A stretch of DNA of 64,000 nucleotides from an uncultured Synergistales bacterium (GCA_905233565.1 CAJOCL010000005.1:95890-159889); one strand, 5' to 3'; shown: positions 8,341-18,431, counted from the first letter of the stretch. Notes: generated by a model not told the origin, from the sequence alone. Numbers and translations: made by a program.

Positions 8341-10419
8341 ATGGCCATAAAAAATGTACTGCTTGAAATCGGAACGGAAGAAATACCATCGAGATTTATT
8401 CCTGATTCATTAAATGCGCTGAAAAAGAACGCTGAGGCTTCATTTTCAGCAAACAGAATAACATTCAAGGACGCAAAGACTTACGCAACACCGAGAAGGC
8501 TTGTATTAATCTTAACGGGAGTCAGCGAAAAACAGACAGAACAGGTTGATATGCTGAAAGGGCCTCCGGTTTCAACGGCTTATGACGAAAACGGCGAACT
8601 TACGAGGGCTGCAACGGGTTTCGCAAAAAGCAAGGGAGTATCTCCCGATCAGCTGAAAGAAATAGAGATCAACGGAGTTAAATATATAGCCGCTGAGATA
8701 AAACAGGAAAGCAAGGCAGCTGTTGAAGTTTTGCCCGAAATAATGAAGGGATTAATTTCCGGATTAGGATTCCCGAAGAGCATGTACTGGGACAGGTCGG
8801 GCGTAAGATTTGCGAGGCCGATACGGTGGATTACGGCACTTGCTGATGATAAAGTTATAGAATTTGAGTACGGCGGTGTTCAGTCAGGACGCAGGACGAC
8901 AGGTCATAGATTTATGGGTCATAAGGCCATAGATATAAAGGACGCTTCAGAATTTCTTGACGTTCTTTTTGACAACAGCGTAATTCTTGACCAGGAAAAA
9001 CGCCTCCAGAAAATGAAGACGGCAATAGCGGCACTTCAAAGGGATTTTGACGGGAATCTTGAAGTTGAAATGGATGCAGATATTCTTGAAGAAAATCTTT
9101 ATCTTGTTGAATATCCCGTTCCGTTTGCAGGTTCGTTTGACAAGCGTTATTTAGAAATCCCGGAGGAAGTTTTAACTACTTCAATGAAAAAAAATCAGAA
9201 GTATTTAGCCGTAAGAAATAAAGATAAAGGCGGGAAACTTGCTAATTATTTTGTCGGAGTCAGCAATAATCTTGTTCCCGACATGGGAGTTATACGCGAG
9301 GGAAATGAGAGAGTGTTGCGCGCAAGACTTGAAGATGCTGCGTTTTTCTGGGAGGAAGACAGAAAGATTCCCCTTGTTTCATATGTCGACAGGCTCAAAA
9401 ACGTAACATATCAGGAAAAACTCGGCAGCGTATACGACAAAGTCATGCTTACCCGGAAACTTGCCTTATGGTTCTGCGAAAAATACGGAATGAAAAATAT
9501 TGCCTCACTTGTTGACAGGGCGGCTTATTTATCAAAGGCTGATTTAGTTACGTCAATGGTCTTTGAATTTACTGACCTTCAGGGAGTAATGGGGCGTGAA
9601 TACGCTAAATGTGCAGGAGAAGACCCGAGAGTTTCACTCGCGCTTTATGAGCAGTATTTACCTCTGACGGCTTCGGGGATTACGCCGAGCGATGATGTCG
9701 GTGCATTGCTTGGGCTTGCCGAGAGGGTACACATAATAACCGCCTGCCATAAGGTCGGGCTTGAGCCTACGAGTACGCAGGATCCTTACGGCTTGAGACG
9801 TGCTGCGAGGTGCATAAACGAGATACTTTTTGCGAGGAAATATAATTTTGACATGGCCGAAACTGTTTCGGAGGCCTGCAGGATCAACGAAGTTGACGAC
9901 GAAATGAAAGCAAAAATACTTGATTTCATGAGACAGAGGCTGCACGGACAACTGCGCGAAAAGGGCTACGATTTTGAACTTGTAACACTTGGAATAAGCG
10001 TAGCCGGTAATGTACCGTATCAGGCCATGAAATTAATTGAGACGTTAAACAGCGTAAAATCTGAGAGCTGGTTCACGGGGCTTGCGGGTTCCGCGCTCAG
10101 GGTCAAGAATATTCTTCAGAAAAACGCTAAATCAGTTAAGGGCGTAAAACCTGATGAGGCGTTAATGACGGCTGAAGCTGAAAAGAATCTGTATTCTGAA
10201 ATTATGAGGCTTGAGAATCCTGTCCGTGAAGCTGTAAAGGCTTATGACTGGGCAGGGCTGGCAAAGATGCTCGCGGAATTGTCGCCGGTTGTTGCAAAGT
10301 TCTTTGATGACGTCATGGTCATGGATAAGGACGAAAATATAAGGAATAACAGGCTTGCGGTTCTTACGGAATGCAATAATCTTTTCCGTGAAGTCGGAGA
10401 TTTAAGCGTATTGTCGTAG
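8341..10419 (+). CDS. glyS: Glycine--tRNA ligase beta subunit
   Basis: 692 residues, the usual GlyS length. The opening LLEIGTEEIPSRFIPDSL and ATPRRLVLIL are conserved, as are GLGFPKSMYWD, RFARPIRWI and DPYGLRRAA. It carries the tRNA-binding regions, including a C-terminal anticodon-binding domain that ends in VMVMDKDENIRNNRLAVL. It partners with GlyQ encoded immediately upstream. The ATG at 8341 follows GGGGGA. A terminator sits 22 nt after the stop, closing the operon. Confidence 0.95.
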   Translation: MAIKNVLLEIGTEEIPSRFIPDSLNALKKNAEASFSANRITFKDAKTYATPRRLVLILTGVSEKQTEQVDMLKGPPVSTAYDENGELTRAATGFAKSKGVSPDQLKEIEINGVKYIAAEIKQESKAAVEVLPEIMKGLISGLGFPKSMYWDRSGVRFARPIRWITALADDKVIEFEYGGVQSGRRTTGHRFMGHKAIDIKDASEFLDVLFDNSVILDQEKRLQKMKTAIAALQRDFDGNLEVEMDADILEENLYLVEYPVPFAGSFDKRYLEIPEEVLTTSMKKNQKYLAVRNKDKGGKLANYFVGVSNNLVPDMGVIREGNERVLRARLEDAAFFWEEDRKIPLVSYVDRLKNVTYQEKLGSVYDKVMLTRKLALWFCEKYGMKNIASLVDRAAYLSKADLVTSMVFEFTDLQGVMGREYAKCAGEDPRVSLALYEQYLPLTASGITPSDDVGALLGLAERVHIITACHKVGLEPTSTQDPYGLRRAARCINEILFARKYNFDMAETVSEACRINEVDDEMKAKILDFMRQRLHGQLREKGYDFELVTLGISVAGNVPYQAMKLIETLNSVKSESWFTGLAGSALRVKNILQKNAKSVKGVKPDEALMTAEAEKNLYSEIMRLENPVREAVKAYDWAGLAKMLAELSPVVAKFFDDVMVMDKDENIRNNRLAVLTECNNLFREVGDLSVLS

Positions 10420-10441
10420 AGTTTTAGAGTACGTTAATGAT

Positions 10442-10474
10442 AATGCTCCTCTGAGATATGGGGAGCATTTTTTA
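10442..10474 (+). terminator. [25 protein letters not shown] glyS
   Basis: AATGCTCC (10442-10449) pairs with GGAGCATT (10462-10469) around a 12-nt loop, followed by T-rich sequence. Confidence 0.85.
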
Positions 10475-10520
10475 TTGAGGCTTTGAGGTTATAATATTCA
10501 AAAATAAAGGAGTGATAATT

Positions 10521-11225
10521 ATGAAAATAATAATATTTACGCTGATAACGCTGCTTTTATTTGTACCGGCCTGTAATGCGGCTGTCTCTGAAGATATGAG
10601 CGTGTATCTGCGCAAAGATGTTTTTGAGGCAAAAATGGACGCTTTTATGTCTGAAATACGTTTGATGAATGAACAGACAAGGGGTGAAATTCGTGCGTTG
10701 TCCGAACGTTTGGACGGGAAAATATCGGCTTTGTCATCGAGGGTTGACGGTTTAGAATCAAAAGTCGACGCAAAAATTGACAGTTTAGAGACAAAATTAA
10801 ACACACGAATTGACGGACTCGAAGCAAAAGTCAATGCGAAAATTGACAGTCTGGAGACGAAATTAAATACACGAATTGACGGACTTGAATCAAAAGTCGA
10901 TGCAAAAATTGACGGTCTGGAAGCAAAATTAAATACACGAATGGACGGGGTTGAGGCAAAGTCAAGTACACGAATGGACGGAATCGACACGCGTATGGAC
11001 GGAATTGGTACGCGCATTGATGATTTGCGAAACGGGATATATTTATGGCTGGTAATAATAACTGCAATATTCGGATATATTGAAATCCGCCGTAAAAAGC
11101 AGGAACGTGAAGCAGCAAAGGAAATTCCTACTACTCAGTCAATAACTCTCGAAGACGTGAAAAATTTGGTCTTGCAGATGATAGAGGAAAATAATTCACG
11201 GCTAAGAAAGAGCGTTCAAGCGTGA
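10521..11225 (+). CDS. Exported or membrane coiled-coil repeat protein of unknown function
   Basis: About 234 residues. ATG at 10521 lies 8 nt after AAAGGAG; a GTG three codons earlier overlaps that site and was rejected. A signal peptide or first membrane segment (IIIFTLITLLLFVPACNAA) leads into a long coiled coil (about 30-170) built from a nearly exact 22-residue unit made of two 11-residue halves, such as GLESKVDAKID and SLETKLNTRID. The last units degrade to TRMDGI repeats. A membrane helix (IYLWLVIITAIFGYIEI) and a basic/acidic C-terminal tail follow. The build resembles DUF1640- or tail-fibre-like coiled coils, but no family was recognised. The gene stands alone between two terminators. 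Confidence 0.65.
   Translation: MKIIIFTLITLLLFVPACNAAVSEDMSVYLRKDVFEAKMDAFMSEIRLMNEQTRGEIRALSERLDGKISALSSRVDGLESKVDAKIDSLETKLNTRIDGLEAKVNAKIDSLETKLNTRIDGLESKVDAKIDGLEAKLNTRMDGVEAKSSTRMDGIDTRMDGIGTRIDDLRNGIYLWLVIITAIFGYIEIRRKKQEREAAKEIPTTQSITLEDVKNLVLQMIEENNSRLRKSVQA
10735..11020 (+). repeat. Tandem 33/66-bp coding repeat
   Basis: Within the coiled-coil gene the DNA repeats with a period of 33 bp and a stronger period of 66 bp (units beginning near GACGGTTTAGAATC, GACGGACTCGAAGC, GACGGACTTGAATC). Units differ mainly at third positions. This is a site where copy number may vary between strains. Confidence 0.75.
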
Positions 11226-11253
11226 AAAAATCATAATTTCATTGATTATGAAA

Positions 11254-11285
11254 AAGACGACCCCGATTAATGAGGCCGTCTTTTA
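11254..11285. terminator. Bidirectional terminator between the coiled-coil and protease genes
   Basis: AAGACGACC (11254-11262) pairs with GGCCGTCTT (11274-11282) with one G-U pair. A-rich sequence on the left and TTTT on the right allow use from both strands. The remaining gap to 11418 shows nothing further. Confidence 0.7.
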
Positions 11286-11418
11286 TTATGACGATATTAC
11301 CTTGTTTTTTGCGGATAGTATGTAGCTCCATGCAGATATGAATTGTTCTGACTGCTTAGAGTGGTAGAGGAATACAAGGAATAATGAATCGTTTCCTGCA
11401 TTCCTTACATCATGTAAA

Positions 11419-14400
11419 TTATTTCTTCATAAAGAACATTCCTGCCAAGAAAATCATTATGCTCCAAGTTCCAACATCACAGCCTCCGCTTTGACTTTCA
11501 TTTTCGTGTATTGTGGCGACAACGGGAGCGTAGAACCTTCCGGCGGTAAAGTCAGCGGAGAGTCTAACAACGTCAGTTGAATCTGTGAATGTGAATGATG
11601 CATCGAGATCTTCAGAGTCCGCAAGAAGCACTAGCGGTAAGCCTTCCGGTGGAGTCACGTTGAGCTGTACGGTGAATGAATATGTGCCTGTGGCTGATGG
11701 AGTGAAGGCCGGGAGGACTGCTAGGATTACGGTGGAGTCGTTCGCCGATGATAAGCCAGATTGTGAGGCGGGAGGGGCATAGGCTGATGACATTGCGCTT
11801 GAAGGCCAAGTTATGATTACGCCGTTGTCGCAGTAAACATCGTTGCGATCAATGTTAGGGCAACTGCTAAGGTCTAAGGCTGTAAGCTGATTTTCTTTGC
11901 ACCAAAGTCTTCGCAAAGCAGTATCATTGCTCACATTCAGCGTAGTAAGTCTGTTGCCCGTACAGCCCAGAGTCTCCAGTTTGGTTTTGTTGCTCACATC
12001 TAATGCGGTAAGTTGATTATCATAGCAATATAATTGCTGCAAGGCGGTACATTCGCTTACATTTAGTGAAGCCAGCTTGTTATAGGAGCAATCAAGAATC
12101 CACAAAGCGGTACACCCGCTGATATTCAAAGTGGCAAGCTGGTTTTCTCCACATGATAGCTCCTGCAGGTCAGTACAACCGCTCACATCCAAGTCTGTCA
12201 AGTTATTCCCTTCGCAGACTAGGGTTTTCAGGTTTACGAAATACTTAATTCCTTGCAATGAGTTAATACCATAGTAGCCATAGTGGAATACATTTATTTC
12301 TGTCGTATTTTCTATTTCTGTTCTGCTGAGAATGCCGTCTTTGTCTGTGTCAATTTCTTCGCTGATATACCTGCGAAACAGCTCATCCGGGAAATGCGCC
12401 TCATCAATCGGAATATTTTCCAAAACGACATCATCTGAGGCGGGAATATCATCCGAAACAGGAATATCCTCGCTCTCAGGCTCAAGTGTCAAGTCCTGTA
12501 TAACATCACCCAAATGGATAACTATTTCAACGGAGTTGGACTTATACTTTTCCTTTGAAGCCGTTACTGTGTAAGTTCCAATTTCTTGTCCTGTGAGATC
12601 GAAATAATACAGCCCGTTTACGTCTGTTGTGGTTGATTTCAGATTTTTATCGCTGCCTGTCCTGCGAACCCTGACAGCTGCTCCGGCTATGTATGAGTTG
12701 TCGGAAGCGTTCCGAATTGTTCCGCTAAGTGAAATCTCAGAAGGAGTCAGAGTCTTGTCCGCGCTCACATCTTCAGATGACACTATTGCGACATCAATGG
12801 ACTCTGAAATATAGCCGGTCTTGTCGAAACTCAGGATATATTTTCCTGCTTCAAGCGATATTGCGTATTTCCCTTGAGCGTCAGTAAATGTTCTTCCAGC
12901 CAGTACAGACTTGATTTTGCCGTTCCGTAGTTTTTTCTCGGAGGCTGTTACGCTGACACCTTCAAGCACTTTGTTCGGATCTGTTTTGTCCCTGACAGTG
13001 CCGTATATTGTTCCGAAATTTGCATCTTGAGCCTCGATCCCAACTTTATCAAAAGCGGCTTTGATTGCAGCGAGTTTTTCGGCGGACAAGTTGATTTTCA
13101 TCGCAGCCCAGATTACGCACCTTCGGACATCATAGAAATTTGAGGTAGCGTCAAGTCCCATGTGCATAGACTCGTACCAGACTTTTCCAAGTTCGTCCCA
13201 AGTCAGGCCGTTTGCAGGATTATTATCCTTGTGCATGAGGTAGGCAACATGACCAACGAATAATAATCCGAACAAGTGTGCATCTTGCTTAGGATTTTTT
13301 TTGAGAACTTTTAGTTGGTATCCTGCCAACGAGTTTTCGTTATATGGATTTGCTAAGTCTCTGTAGCACTCGAAATTTTCTCCGTATGCCACGATACCTG
13401 AATACCCGCCATGTCGCCAATCTTCTGCTTTTATGCAGGCGAATATATCAGCATATCCTTCATTTAAACTGCTGACATAAATATTGTTAGTACCAGCAAG
13501 ACAGCAAGAAGCAATGTATTGCAACACGGCATGAGTCGTTTCATGCGTCAGAACCTCAATGTCAAATGCTTCGGTGTACCTGTAATCGTCTTTTTTATCC
13601 GTGATCCATAACTGTTGGAGTCCGTGATTCCAAGCGGCATTACTTTTTCCGATGCTGAGTTTTAACCCTTTAAGGATTTCTAAATCATAGGCGTGAACAA
13701 TAACTTCGACCTTTCCGCCTTTGCCGTCAAGAGAATCTCTGCCGAAACGGTTTTTCCACCACTTCATAATGTCTCGCATATTAGTGTACGCGGACACTGC
13801 TACGGGATCATTCCAAGTGTTGGTAAGACTTTTAACAGGGGACAAAATATTCTCTTTAATTTCAACATGGAGTTTGGGATCATACATTACATAATGGATA
13901 CTGCTTGTGCGTCTGTGTATTTCTATTTTTCGTAAAACATCAAAGCTGACCGTGTCTCCGGATTCATTTTTCCCATCTGCGCTCACAGTGTTGAACGCCA
14001 TGTTTGACATGTTTATGATTATCTGTCCCGTATCAGCATTCACTAACACATCATCATCAGCGTATTCACTTCCTGATGTTCCGTAAACTCTCACGACATA
14101 CGCATAAACGGGTTTATCCGCGTAATCCTCAAGAGAATACACTATACGTTCTGTGCGCTCCGTATCAATCTCAACATCTCCTGAATACGCAGAGGCAACA
14201 ATAGACTCAGCCTGCGAGGCCGTAAGATTAATCTTCATGTCCGCGCTGTCAAGAATATTTGACGCAAGAATGCTCGAATGCATGAAATCTCCCCTGCCTG
14301 AAGCATTAACAGAGGCCATCAAACTGCGCCCGTATACTTTCACGCCTTTGTACATTTGCTGGAACGAGTATTCAGCCCCGTAACTGTTGGAAGTTGCGAG

Positions 14401-15273
14401 AAATGTTTTAAGCTCTTTATCTGGACTCCTCATCCCAAGTTCATCACGGAGAACCGTAACAGCATCGAGAGCATCATCGGCATTCCGAATATCAAAGCTG
14501 ACGTACTGCCCCTCAATTTCTGTAATATCTCCAGAATCATTGCGTGTTATCCCGATGTCTCCGCTTGAGGCTTCCTCAATGCTTAGTACTTTGATTGCGC
14601 TGTTATCTCGTGTGCGTCTGCGGATTACCCGAAGCTCAAACGTCTTAGGCTCTGCTGATTTCCCGTTGTAACTTGCCGTTGCCGTCAATGTTACGTCTGT
14701 GTCTTCAGCCTGCCTCGTTACAGTACCGTCCGTAGCTACTGCCCCCGAACTGCTTGACCACGAAATATCCGCGCTGTTAATTTTTGTAGGGAGCGTCAGA
14801 TTTTGTGTAACGTATTTCGGGTTGTCGCCGTCAGCATAACCTATGACGATTTCGCTGAGAGAGTATTCGGCAATGAAAATGTCAGTGTCAAGCCACCGTG
14901 CATAAAGCGTAATATCCTGCGTAACCTTGTCCCCGTTTTCGCCGAACTTGAATAAAACCGTGCGCCCTTTGTCCTTGAACCAGCCTGAAAACACATAACC
15001 TTCTTTTACAGGGTTTTCAGGTTTCGTTACTGTACCGCCCGCAGGGACTTTCTGACTTGTTACGCTGCTTCCGCCGTCTGAGTCAAATGTTACGGTGTAA
15101 TATATCTGACTCTGGTCTGGTACGGGGGTAACGTCAGGACTTTGATTCGGTGTCGGATCATTATTGACGCTTACCTCACTTCCGCTGCTTCCTCCGCAGC
15201 CGCCTGTACACATTACGGCTGTGAAAAGGAGCATACCCAACATGAATAACGCGAAAAACTTACGATTATACAT
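11419..15273 (-). CDS. Giant secreted M4-type metalloprotease with InlB, FTP, CarboxypepD-like and leucine-rich domains and a Synergist-CTERM tail
   Basis: 1284 residues; ATG lies 6-7 nt after a strong AGGAGG. A signal peptide ends in a Cys/Gly-rich stretch (possibly lipoprotein). Domains in order: InlB/Listeria-Bacteroides repeat (about 58-127, GYVFSGWF then LYARW), an Ig-like atrophied domain (about 133-217), an FTP-type prodomain (about 258-430), and a thermolysin-like catalytic domain with HETTH (577-581) and the third zinc ligand E605 in NEGYADIFA. Two carboxypeptidase-regulatory-like beta domains follow (about 755-920), then an EF-hand-like D-T-D-K-D-G segment and about seven Cys-containing leucine-rich repeats (about 970-1150). 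The chain ends GGCDVG, a hydrophobic helix and MKK. It is probably a surface protease acting on host or dietary protein. Confidence 0.85.
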   Translation of the reverse strand: MYNRKFFALFMLGMLLFTAVMCTGGCGGSSGSEVSVNNDPTPNQSPDVTPVPDQSQIYYTVTFDSDGGSSVTSQKVPAGGTVTKPENPVKEGYVFSGWFKDKGRTVLFKFGENGDKVTQDITLYARWLDTDIFIAEYSLSEIVIGYADGDNPKYVTQNLTLPTKINSADISWSSSSGAVATDGTVTRQAEDTDVTLTATASYNGKSAEPKTFELRVIRRRTRDNSAIKVLSIEEASSGDIGITRNDSGDITEIEGQYVSFDIRNADDALDAVTVLRDELGMRSPDKELKTFLATSNSYGAEYSFQQMYKGVKVYGRSLMASVNASGRGDFMHSSILASNILDSADMKINLTASQAESIVASAYSGDVEIDTERTERIVYSLEDYADKPVYAYVVRVYGTSGSEYADDDVLVNADTGQIIINMSNMAFNTVSADGKNESGDTVSFDVLRKIEIHRRTSSIHYVMYDPKLHVEIKENILSPVKSLTNTWNDPVAVSAYTNMRDIMKWWKNRFGRDSLDGKGGKVEVIVHAYDLEILKGLKLSIGKSNAAWNHGLQQLWITDKKDDYRYTEAFDIEVLTHETTHAVLQYIASCCLAGTNNIYVSSLNEGYADIFACIKAEDWRHGGYSGIVAYGENFECYRDLANPYNENSLAGYQLKVLKKNPKQDAHLFGLLFVGHVAYLMHKDNNPANGLTWDELGKVWYESMHMGLDATSNFYDVRRCVIWAAMKINLSAEKLAAIKAAFDKVGIEAQDANFGTIYGTVRDKTDPNKVLEGVSVTASEKKLRNGKIKSVLAGRTFTDAQGKYAISLEAGKYILSFDKTGYISESIDVAIVSSEDVSADKTLTPSEISLSGTIRNASDNSYIAGAAVRVRRTGSDKNLKSTTTDVNGLYYFDLTGQEIGTYTVTASKEKYKSNSVEIVIHLGDVIQDLTLEPESEDIPVSDDIPASDDVVLENIPIDEAHFPDELFRRYISEEIDTDKDGILSRTEIENTTEINVFHYGYYGINSLQGIKYFVNLKTLVCEGNNLTDLDVSGCTDLQELSCGENQLATLNISGCTALWILDCSYNKLASLNVSECTALQQLYCYDNQLTALDVSNKTKLETLGCTGNRLTTLNVSNDTALRRLWCKENQLTALDLSSCPNIDRNDVYCDNGVIITWPSSAMSSAYAPPASQSGLSSANDSTVILAVLPAFTPSATGTYSFTVQLNVTPPEGLPLVLLADSEDLDASFTFTDSTDVVRLSADFTAGRFYAPVVATIHENESQSGGCDVGTWSIMIFLAGMFFMKK

Positions 15274-15281
15274 ATTATGTT

Positions 15282-15291
15282 GCCTCCTGTT
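15282..15291 (-). promoter_or_regulatory. Strong ribosome-binding site of the M4 protease
   Basis: On the minus strand ACAGGAGGCA lies about 8 nt upstream of the ATG at 15273 and fixes the start. Confidence 0.7.
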
Positions 15292-15339
15292 TGGTTTTGC
15301 TGAAATAAAGATAACACATGACCAATCCCCTCCGCCTTA

Positions 15340-15348
15340 TGATATAAT
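15340..15348 (+). promoter_or_regulatory. Extended -10 promoter of the predicted RNA at 15355
   Basis: TGATATAAT is a perfect extended -10 (TGN plus TATAAT at 15343-15348). Expected start of transcription is about 15355. No clear -35 is visible, as is common for extended -10 promoters. Confidence 0.6.
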
Positions 15349-15354
15349 TGAAGC

Positions 15355-15446
15355 GTAAAATAAGGGGATAGGAGTAAGCAACTCCTGTCATGTGCGAAAC
15401 TATATTTTCAGCAGATTTATTATAGCACATCCCTTATTATTTTTTT
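15355..15446 (+). ncRNA. Predicted structured RNA with three-way junction and terminator
   Basis: Downstream of a perfect extended -10, a segment of about 92 nt folds by eye into three helices. P1 is AATAAGGG (15359-15366) with CCCTTATT (15431-15438). P2 is AGGAGT (15370-15375) with ACTCCT (15381-15386) around a 5-nt loop. P3 is ATGTGC (15390-15395) with GCACAT (15425-15430). P1 is followed by seven T, so the RNA would end there. It contains no credible ORF. It lies between the divergent protease and lepA, and lepA has its own candidate promoter, so an [11 protein letters not shown] small RNA seems likelier than a riboswitch. I could not match it to a known class. Confidence 0.5.
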
Positions 15447-15515
15447 ATGCCAATTTCAATTTTCATATAAAAATCATCATTCCTTGAAAATTTCTCCAAG
15501 ACGCTGAAGAAACAA

Positions 15516-15524
15516 TGATATTAT
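15516..15524 (+). promoter_or_regulatory. Candidate extended -10 promoter of lepA
   Basis: TGATATTAT lies about 20 nt before the lepA ATG. The ribosome-binding site GAGGTG lies between them. Confidence 0.4.
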
Positions 15525-15542
15525 TCTCCTTGAGGTGAAAGA

Positions 15543-17345
15543 ATGAACAACATACGAAACTTTTGCATAATAGCTCATATAGATCATGGGAAATCAACGC
15601 TGGCCGACAGACTTTTAGAATTAACCGGCACTATATCATCACGCGACATGAAGGCTCAAATCCTCGACAGCCTCACTCTTGAACGCGAACGGGGAATAAC
15701 AATAAAACTTGTACCCGTAAGAATGGATTACACGGCCAAAGACGGAAAGAAATATATATTAAATCTTATAGACACTCCCGGACACGTTGATTTTGCCTAT
15801 GAAGTATCGCGCTCACTGGCTGCCTGTGAAGGTGCATTGCTTGTTGTCGATGCAACTCAGGGCGTTGAAGCTCAGACAGTCGCTAACGCATATCAGGCTA
15901 TCGAGCAGGGATTAGAGATTTTGCCCGTCATAAACAAAATAGATTTACCCTCAGCAAGGCCGGATAACGCAAAGCAGGAAATTTCTGACGTTGTAGGCCT
16001 TGATGCCTCCGATGCAGTTTTGACAAGCGCGAAAACAGGTCAGGGCGTTGATGATATTCTTGAACGCATAGTAAAAGACATTCCGTCACCCAAGGGAGAT
16101 TCAGGCGCACCCCTTCAGGCTTTAATTTTCGACTCGGTTTATGACAATTACAGGGGCGTTATATGCTATGTCCGTGTTATTAACGGCAGCATTAAATCAG
16201 GACAGAATATCATGTTCATGTCAAACGGAATAACTTACCCCGTCAATGAAGCAGGAGTTTTCAAGCCCGGTTTTACGCCGGTAAGCGAACTGAAAGCCGG
16301 TGAAGTAGGTTACATAACTGCCAGTATTAAAACTTTGGCTGAAGCTCAGGTAGGCGATACGGTAACTGACGCAAACAATCCCGCCTCCTCGCCTCTTCCG
16401 GGCTATAAGCGCGTTAAAAGCGTGGTATTCTGCGGATTTTACCCTGTTGAACGCGACAATTACCCTCAGTTGCGTGACGCACTCGAAAAATTATGCCTGA
16501 ATGATTCAGCCGTTACTTATGAGCCTGAAAGTTCAGAGGCTTTAGGCTTTGGATTCAGGTGCGGTTTTCTTGGACTTTTACATATGGACGTAGTACGCGA
16601 GAGGCTGCGCGAGGAGTACGGCGTTGAACTTGTAGCAACTGCCCCTAACGTAATATATGAAGTTGTTAAAACTTCAGGTGATGTTATAGAGGCTCACAGG
16701 CCGTCAGATTTTCCGGATCCTTCAGAGATTCTTGAAATCAGGGAGCCTTATATAAAACTTTCTGTATTTATGCCTTCTGAATTTACGGGGCGTGTAATGC
16801 AGTTGGTACAGGACAAGCGCGGAACATATAAATCAATGGATTATATTACTCCTGAACGTGTAAGGCTTGTTTATGAGATGCCTTTATCAGAATTTATTGT
16901 AGACTTTCACGACAAATTGAAATCACAGACTAGGGGTTATGCATCTCTTGATTATGAGCTTATAGGGTTAAAGGCTAGCGAATTAGTGAGGGTTGATATT
17001 CTTGTGAACGGTGAGGCCGCTGATGCTTTTTCGTTCATATGCCATAAAGATCAGGCATATAATCGCGGCCATGCAGTAGTTACGAAATTGAAGGAGCTGA
17101 TACCGTCACAATTATTTGAAATACCGATACAGGCATCAATAGGCCGCCGCGTAATAGTCCGCGTAAATGTCCGTGCATTGCGCAAAGATGTATTGGCAAA
17201 GTGTTACGGGGGAGATATTACGAGGAAGCGCAAACTTCTCGAAAAACAAAAAGAGGGCAAGAAACGTATGAAGCAGATCGGAAAAGTTTCAATACCTCAG
17301 GAGGCATTTTTAGCGTTTATGCAGGTTGACTCAGGTGAAAAGTAA
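15543..17345 (+). CDS. lepA: Elongation factor 4 (LepA GTPase)
   Basis: Ribosome-associated translational GTPase of 600 residues, the standard length. G1 is AHIDHGKS (11-18), followed by the RERGITIK switch segment, DTPGH (G3) and NKID (G4). Domains II, III and V and the LepA-specific C-terminal domain (ending [20 protein letters not shown], then [10 protein letters not shown]) are complete. ATG at 15543 follows GAGGTG by about 8 nt. The hemW gene overlaps its end by 11 nt; a lepA-hemW pair is widespread in bacteria. Confidence 0.97.
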   Translation: MNNIRNFCIIAHIDHGKSTLADRLLELTGTISSRDMKAQILDSLTLERERGITIKLVPVRMDYTAKDGKKYILNLIDTPGHVDFAYEVSRSLAACEGALLVVDATQGVEAQTVANAYQAIEQGLEILPVINKIDLPSARPDNAKQEISDVVGLDASDAVLTSAKTGQGVDDILERIVKDIPSPKGDSGAPLQALIFDSVYDNYRGVICYVRVINGSIKSGQNIMFMSNGITYPVNEAGVFKPGFTPVSELKAGEVGYITASIKTLAEAQVGDTVTDANNPASSPLPGYKRVKSVVFCGFYPVERDNYPQLRDALEKLCLNDSAVTYEPESSEALGFGFRCGFLGLLHMDVVRERLREEYGVELVATAPNVIYEVVKTSGDVIEAHRPSDFPDPSEILEIREPYIKLSVFMPSEFTGRVMQLVQDKRGTYKSMDYITPERVRLVYEMPLSEFIVDFHDKLKSQTRGYASLDYELIGLKASELVRVDILVNGEAADAFSFICHKDQAYNRGHAVVTKLKELIPSQLFEIPIQASIGRRVIVRVNVRALRKDVLAKCYGGDITRKRKLLEKQKEGKKRMKQIGKVSIPQEAFLAFMQVDSGEK

Positions 17346-18417
17346 GGGGTTATACATTCACGTTCCCTTCTGTGAGGCAAAGTGCGGTTACTGTTCGTTC
17401 TACAGCGTCAGGAAAAATGACGCTGTGATTTTTTCGTGGCTTGAAGCTGTTGAACGTGAGGCAGAACGTTATTACAGTTATTACGAGGGAATTAAAATCC
17501 CCCTTAAAACTTTATACATCGGCGGCGGAACTCCTACGGTTTTAACTTTAGATCAATGGCAGAAACTTGTAACAATAATCAATAAATATTTTGACCTTTC
17601 AGAACTTATTGAGGCTACGAGTGAAGCTAATCCGAACTCATTAACGCCTGAACATATAAAATTTTTCAGGGACAATAATTTTACGCGTATAAGTCTTGGG
17701 ATTCAGAGCCTTAATGATAAGGAGCTTTCAATTCTAGGCCGTCTTCATGATTCACGTGCAGCGTTAAATTCAATGGGACTTGTGAAAAATTCCGGCTTAA
17801 ATCTGAGCTGCGATTTAATTTTTGCAATACCTGGACAAAATTTGAGGACATGGGATAAATCTCTGCGTTCAGTAACGGATTATGCCGATCACATATCATG
17901 CTATCAGCTTACACTTGAGCCGGATACGCCTATGGGCAGAAAATACGGGGATTATGACCTGAATTATGACGGCTATAAATTTTACAGGTATGCTCAATAT
18001 ATTTTGCCTAAAAACGGCTTTATTCAGTATGAAATATCGAACTTTGCCCCTTCAGGCTATGAATGCCAGCATAATTTATCATACTGGAATCATTCTGACG
18101 TTATAGCTTTAGGGCCTTCAGCTGTGAGTTATGTTGACGGGATAAGATATTTTAATCCAAGAACTTTAAGCGGTTATATTTCGGGTGCTGGTGCAGAACG
18201 GGAGGAATTAACGCCCCGCGAAAGAATGACGGAACTTGCAATATTATCGCTGAGAACGAAATTTGGAATATTGCGCGCTGATTTGCTGCCTGAAATTGAG
18301 AATGCAATAATGCAGATGCCGCCTGACTTATTTATAATAACGCCTGAAAGAATATCGCTCAGCAAGCGCGGAATGAGATTAGGCAATTCAATATGGAGCG
18401 AATTAATTGGGCTGTGA
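17335..18417 (+). CDS. hemW: HemW, radical SAM heme chaperone (coproporphyrinogen III oxidase-like)
   Basis: Radical SAM protein with CEAKCGYC (C-x3-C-x2-C) just after GLYIHVPF, and the GGGTPTVL segment of the HemN/HemW family. It lacks the extra N-terminal residues of true HemN and sits behind lepA, as HemW usually does, so a heme-trafficking role is likelier than decarboxylation of coproporphyrinogen. About 360 residues. GTG at 17335 ([12 protein letters not shown]) was chosen; a TTG at 17326 is also in frame. No terminator is visible downstream. Confidence 0.88.
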   Translation: MKSKGLYIHVPFCEAKCGYCSFYSVRKNDAVIFSWLEAVEREAERYYSYYEGIKIPLKTLYIGGGTPTVLTLDQWQKLVTIINKYFDLSELIEATSEANPNSLTPEHIKFFRDNNFTRISLGIQSLNDKELSILGRLHDSRAALNSMGLVKNSGLNLSCDLIFAIPGQNLRTWDKSLRSVTDYADHISCYQLTLEPDTPMGRKYGDYDLNYDGYKFYRYAQYILPKNGFIQYEISNFAPSGYECQHNLSYWNHSDVIALGPSAVSYVDGIRYFNPRTLSGYISGAGAEREELTPRERMTELAILSLRTKFGILRADLLPEIENAIMQMPPDLFIITPERISLSKRGMRLGNSIWSELIGL

Positions 18418-18422
18418 GTTTT

Positions 18423-18431
18423 TGATAAAAT
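18423..18431 (+). promoter_or_regulatory. Candidate extended -10 promoter of the NRAMP gene
   Basis: TGATAAAAT just after hemW, about 54 nt before the ATG at 18485. Confidence 0.4.

Noticed and set aside
10472..11017. 181-codon minus-strand frame opposite the coiled-coil gene
   Set aside because: Its repeats simply mirror the tandem repeat of the real gene.
11286..11418. Possible small gene between the coiled-coil gene and the protease
   Set aside because: No frame with a start and ribosome-binding site; nothing recognised.
14387..14671. Plus-strand frames opposite the M4 protease
   Set aside because: Shadow frames; the protease shows domain and motif conservation on the minus strand.
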